Positions 62,588 through 64,000 of a DNA stretch of 64,000 nt are shown in pieces. Each line of letters begins with the position of its first letter. The first letter of the stretch is position 1. Origin of the DNA: Fusobacterium mortiferum (GTDB lineage Bacteria > Fusobacteriota > Fusobacteriia > Fusobacteriales > Fusobacteriaceae). A program made the translations under genes and the position numbers. The DNA lies in the NCBI RefSeq assembly GCF_016900045.1, contig NZ_JACSNP010000007.1:1-64000 (forward strand), given 5' to 3'. Below the pieces are notes generated by a model. The model was not told where the DNA came from. It did no database searches and was given only the letters and a program-made list of their open reading frames with translations.

Positions 62588-63751
62588 ATGAAAAATATTT
62601 TAATAGGAGTAACGGGAGGAATTTCAGCATATAAATCTGCTAACATAATCTCTAAATTAAAGAAAAAAGGTTACAATGTAAAGGTTATTATGACAGAGAA
62701 CGCAACTAAGATAATAACACCATTGACATTAGAAACACTATCTAGAAATAGAGTATATGTAGATATGTGGGATAAGACACCACATTTTGAAGTTGAACAT
62801 ATATCTTTAGCAGATTGGGCTGATGTGATATTAGTAGCTCCTGCAACATATAATATAGTAGGAAAGGTAGCTAATGGAATAGCAGATGATATGTTATCAA
62901 CTGTAATATCAGCTTGCAAAAAGCCAGTCTATTTTGCTTTAGCTATGAATGTTAATATGTATGAAAATCCTATTTTAAAAGAGAATGTCAATAGACTAAA
63001 AAAATATGGATATAAATTTATAGAAGCAGATGAAGGATTTTTAGCTTGTAATGTAAATGCAAAGGGACGTTTGAAAGCTGAAGATGAGATAATAGAGATT
63101 ATAGAAAAAGATAATATCTATAGAGAAAAAGTTTTAACAGGAAAAAAAATCCTTATAACAGCTGGGAGAACAGAGGAAGCAATAGACCCAATAAGATATC
63201 TTTCAAATAGATCAAGTGGACAGATGGGTTATGCTCTAGCTAAGTCAGCTGTTGATTTGGGAGCAGAGGTTGTTCTTATTTCTGGACCAACTAATTTGGA
63301 AATACCAACAGGAGTAAAGGAGTTTGTTCAAGTAAGAAGTGCTCAAGAGATGTATGATGAAACTATAAAAAGATTTTCAAAAATGGATATAGCAATAGCT
63401 TGTGCAGCAGTAGCTGATTATAAACCTAAATATTATTCAAATGAAAAAATAAAGAAAAAAGATGGGGAACTGACAATAGTGTTAGATAGAAATCCAGATA
63501 TACTATTAGAGATGGGAAAATTAAAGAAAGAGCAAATATTAATAGGGTTTGCAGCAGAAACTGAAAATCTAATAGAAAATGCAATAGGAAAATTAGAAAG
63601 AAAAAATTTAGATATGATAGTGGCTAATGATGCAAGCAATATGCAAAAATCAACAAATGAAATTTACATAATTAAAGGAAAAGATTCTATAAAATCTCTT
63701 CCGGAAAAGAAAAAAGAAGAGTTAGCATATGATATTCTTATGAATATATAA
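62588..63751 (+). CDS. coaBC: Phosphopantothenoylcysteine synthase/decarboxylase CoaBC
   Basis: This bifunctional enzyme makes 4'-phosphopantetheine in CoA synthesis. The N-terminal CoaC flavoprotein half has VTGGISAYKSANIISKLKKKG, VAPATYNIVGKVANGIADD and ALAMNVNMYENP, with the active-site Cys in LACN. The C-terminal CoaB half has ITAGRTEEAIDPIRYLSNRSSG and ACAAVADYKP. The length of 387 aa fits. The start follows AAGGAG. Confidence 0.96.
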   Translation: MKNILIGVTGGISAYKSANIISKLKKKGYNVKVIMTENATKIITPLTLETLSRNRVYVDMWDKTPHFEVEHISLADWADVILVAPATYNIVGKVANGIADDMLSTVISACKKPVYFALAMNVNMYENPILKENVNRLKKYGYKFIEADEGFLACNVNAKGRLKAEDEIIEIIEKDNIYREKVLTGKKILITAGRTEEAIDPIRYLSNRSSGQMGYALAKSAVDLGAEVVLISGPTNLEIPTGVKEFVQVRSAQEMYDETIKRFSKMDIAIACAAVADYKPKYYSNEKIKKKDGELTIVLDRNPDILLEMGKLKKEQILIGFAAETENLIENAIGKLERKNLDMIVANDASNMQKSTNEIYIIKGKDSIKSLPEKKKEELAYDILMNI

Positions 63752-63752
63752 T

Positions 63753-63799
63753 AAAATAGCTTTTTGTGAGAAGTTTATTCTTACAGAAGGCTATTTTTA
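63753..63799 (+). terminator. Terminator after coaBC
   Basis: AAAATAGC and GCTATTTT arms with an inner TTGTGAGAA/TTCTTACA pair are followed by TTATTTG. It is moderately strong. Confidence 0.65.
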
Positions 63800-63957
63800 T
63801 TTGTAATTATAGTTTTTTTTAAAAATATTAAAAATTAACAAATTTGGTATAAAATTATCTTGATTTTTTTAATAAAAAATGTTTAAATATATTTGATTAT
63901 TAAAATTTTAGTTTTTATTAAAAAATTATTTATTAGATTAAAATTAAGGAGTGTTTA

Positions 63958-64000
63958 ATGAAAAGTTTTATAAGTAAGTCTTTTCAGATTTTAATTGTTT
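63958..64000 (+). CDS. Start of a gene cut by the window edge
   Basis: An ATG at 63958 follows AAGGAG by six bases and opens MKSFISKSFQILIV, after which the window ends. The first residues look like a hydrophobic or signal-type N-terminus. Nothing more can be said about the product. Confidence 0.45.
   Translation, partial: MKSFISKSFQILIV

Noticed and set aside
1-64000. CRISPR arrays, tRNA or rRNA genes, insertion sequences, prophage
   Set aside because: I saw no regularly spaced repeats, no cloverleaf-type sequence with a conserved TTCGAATC-like arm between genes, no transposase or integrase and no phage structural genes. A covariance search could still find something I missed.

Overview
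The window is a very AT-rich chromosomal segment from an anaerobic diderm bacterium, most likely a Fusobacteriota member (Fusobacterium or Cetobacterium). The signs are Clostridium-like metabolic genes (anaerobic sulfite reductase, C. perfringens-type nitrate reductase, PolC, M-box) together with an outer-membrane lipid-asymmetry protein (MlaA), strong purine-rich Shine-Dalgarno sites and TTGACA/TATAAT promoters. The genus is inferred from gene content and composition; no rRNA gene is present. Nearly all of the window is ordinary chromosome: I see no rRNA, tRNA, CRISPR array, insertion sequence or prophage.

Layout. 0.1-7.0 kb (minus strand): a seven-gene nitrate-reductase operon running narA-narB-narC, a TDT/SLAC1-type channel, mobA, moeA and mobB, so enzyme, electron carriers, a putative anion channel and the molybdenum-cofactor guanylation genes are co-transcribed. 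7.3-10.8 kb: asrABC (anaerobic sulfite reductase) and a CRP/FNR-family regulator. The asr and nar promoters each carry a TGTGA-N6-TCAC box at the same distance from the -10 element. 11-15.5 kb: rqcH, a MarR-FeoA regulator, rpe, rsgA (apparently starting at AUU) and a PASTA protein with no kinase domain. 15.7-24.8 kb (plus): a translation and replication cluster of hpt, ksgA, a small DUF4911-like gene, a KH protein, rimM, trmD, a gamma-carbonic anhydrase, a SPOUT methyltransferase, polC and an HU-family gene.

25-32.6 kb: a secreted hydrolase with MlaA, a PepV-like dipeptidase, a cysteine-rich small protein, HflX with an N-terminal JAMM-like domain, a MATE transporter and a GrdX-like protein. 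32.6-37.3 kb: carAB, preceded by a near-perfect promoter, a U-rich leader ORF and a terminator, which resembles a pyrBI-type attenuator. 37.3-41.4 kb: a WYL regulator and mgtA, the latter behind an M-box riboswitch, a second leader ORF and a second terminator. 41.6-45 kb: a TPR protein and three small proteins of immunity-like DUF families. 45-47.7 kb: a MATE transporter and an NfeD/SPFH pair.

47.8-51.8 kb: an exported CbiK-type chelatase under a cobalamin riboswitch, divergent from a heme/iron/corrinoid-type ABC importer. 51.9-56.1 kb: a two-component system convergent with a Zn/Cd-type P-ATPase. 56.2-63.8 kb: a methyltransferase, a zinc-ribbon protein, a MalY-like lyase, an aldo/keto reductase, a sirtuin, a META lipoprotein, an HD hydrolase, a coiled-coil protein and coaBC. 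A further gene starts at the right edge.

The strongest leads are regulatory: two leader-ORF/terminator modules (carAB and mgtA), the matched nar/asr promoters next to a CRP-like regulator, and the AUU start of rsgA. The main protein-level leads are the JAMM-HflX fusion, the kinase-less PASTA protein at the prkC position, and the TDT channel in the nitrate operon.
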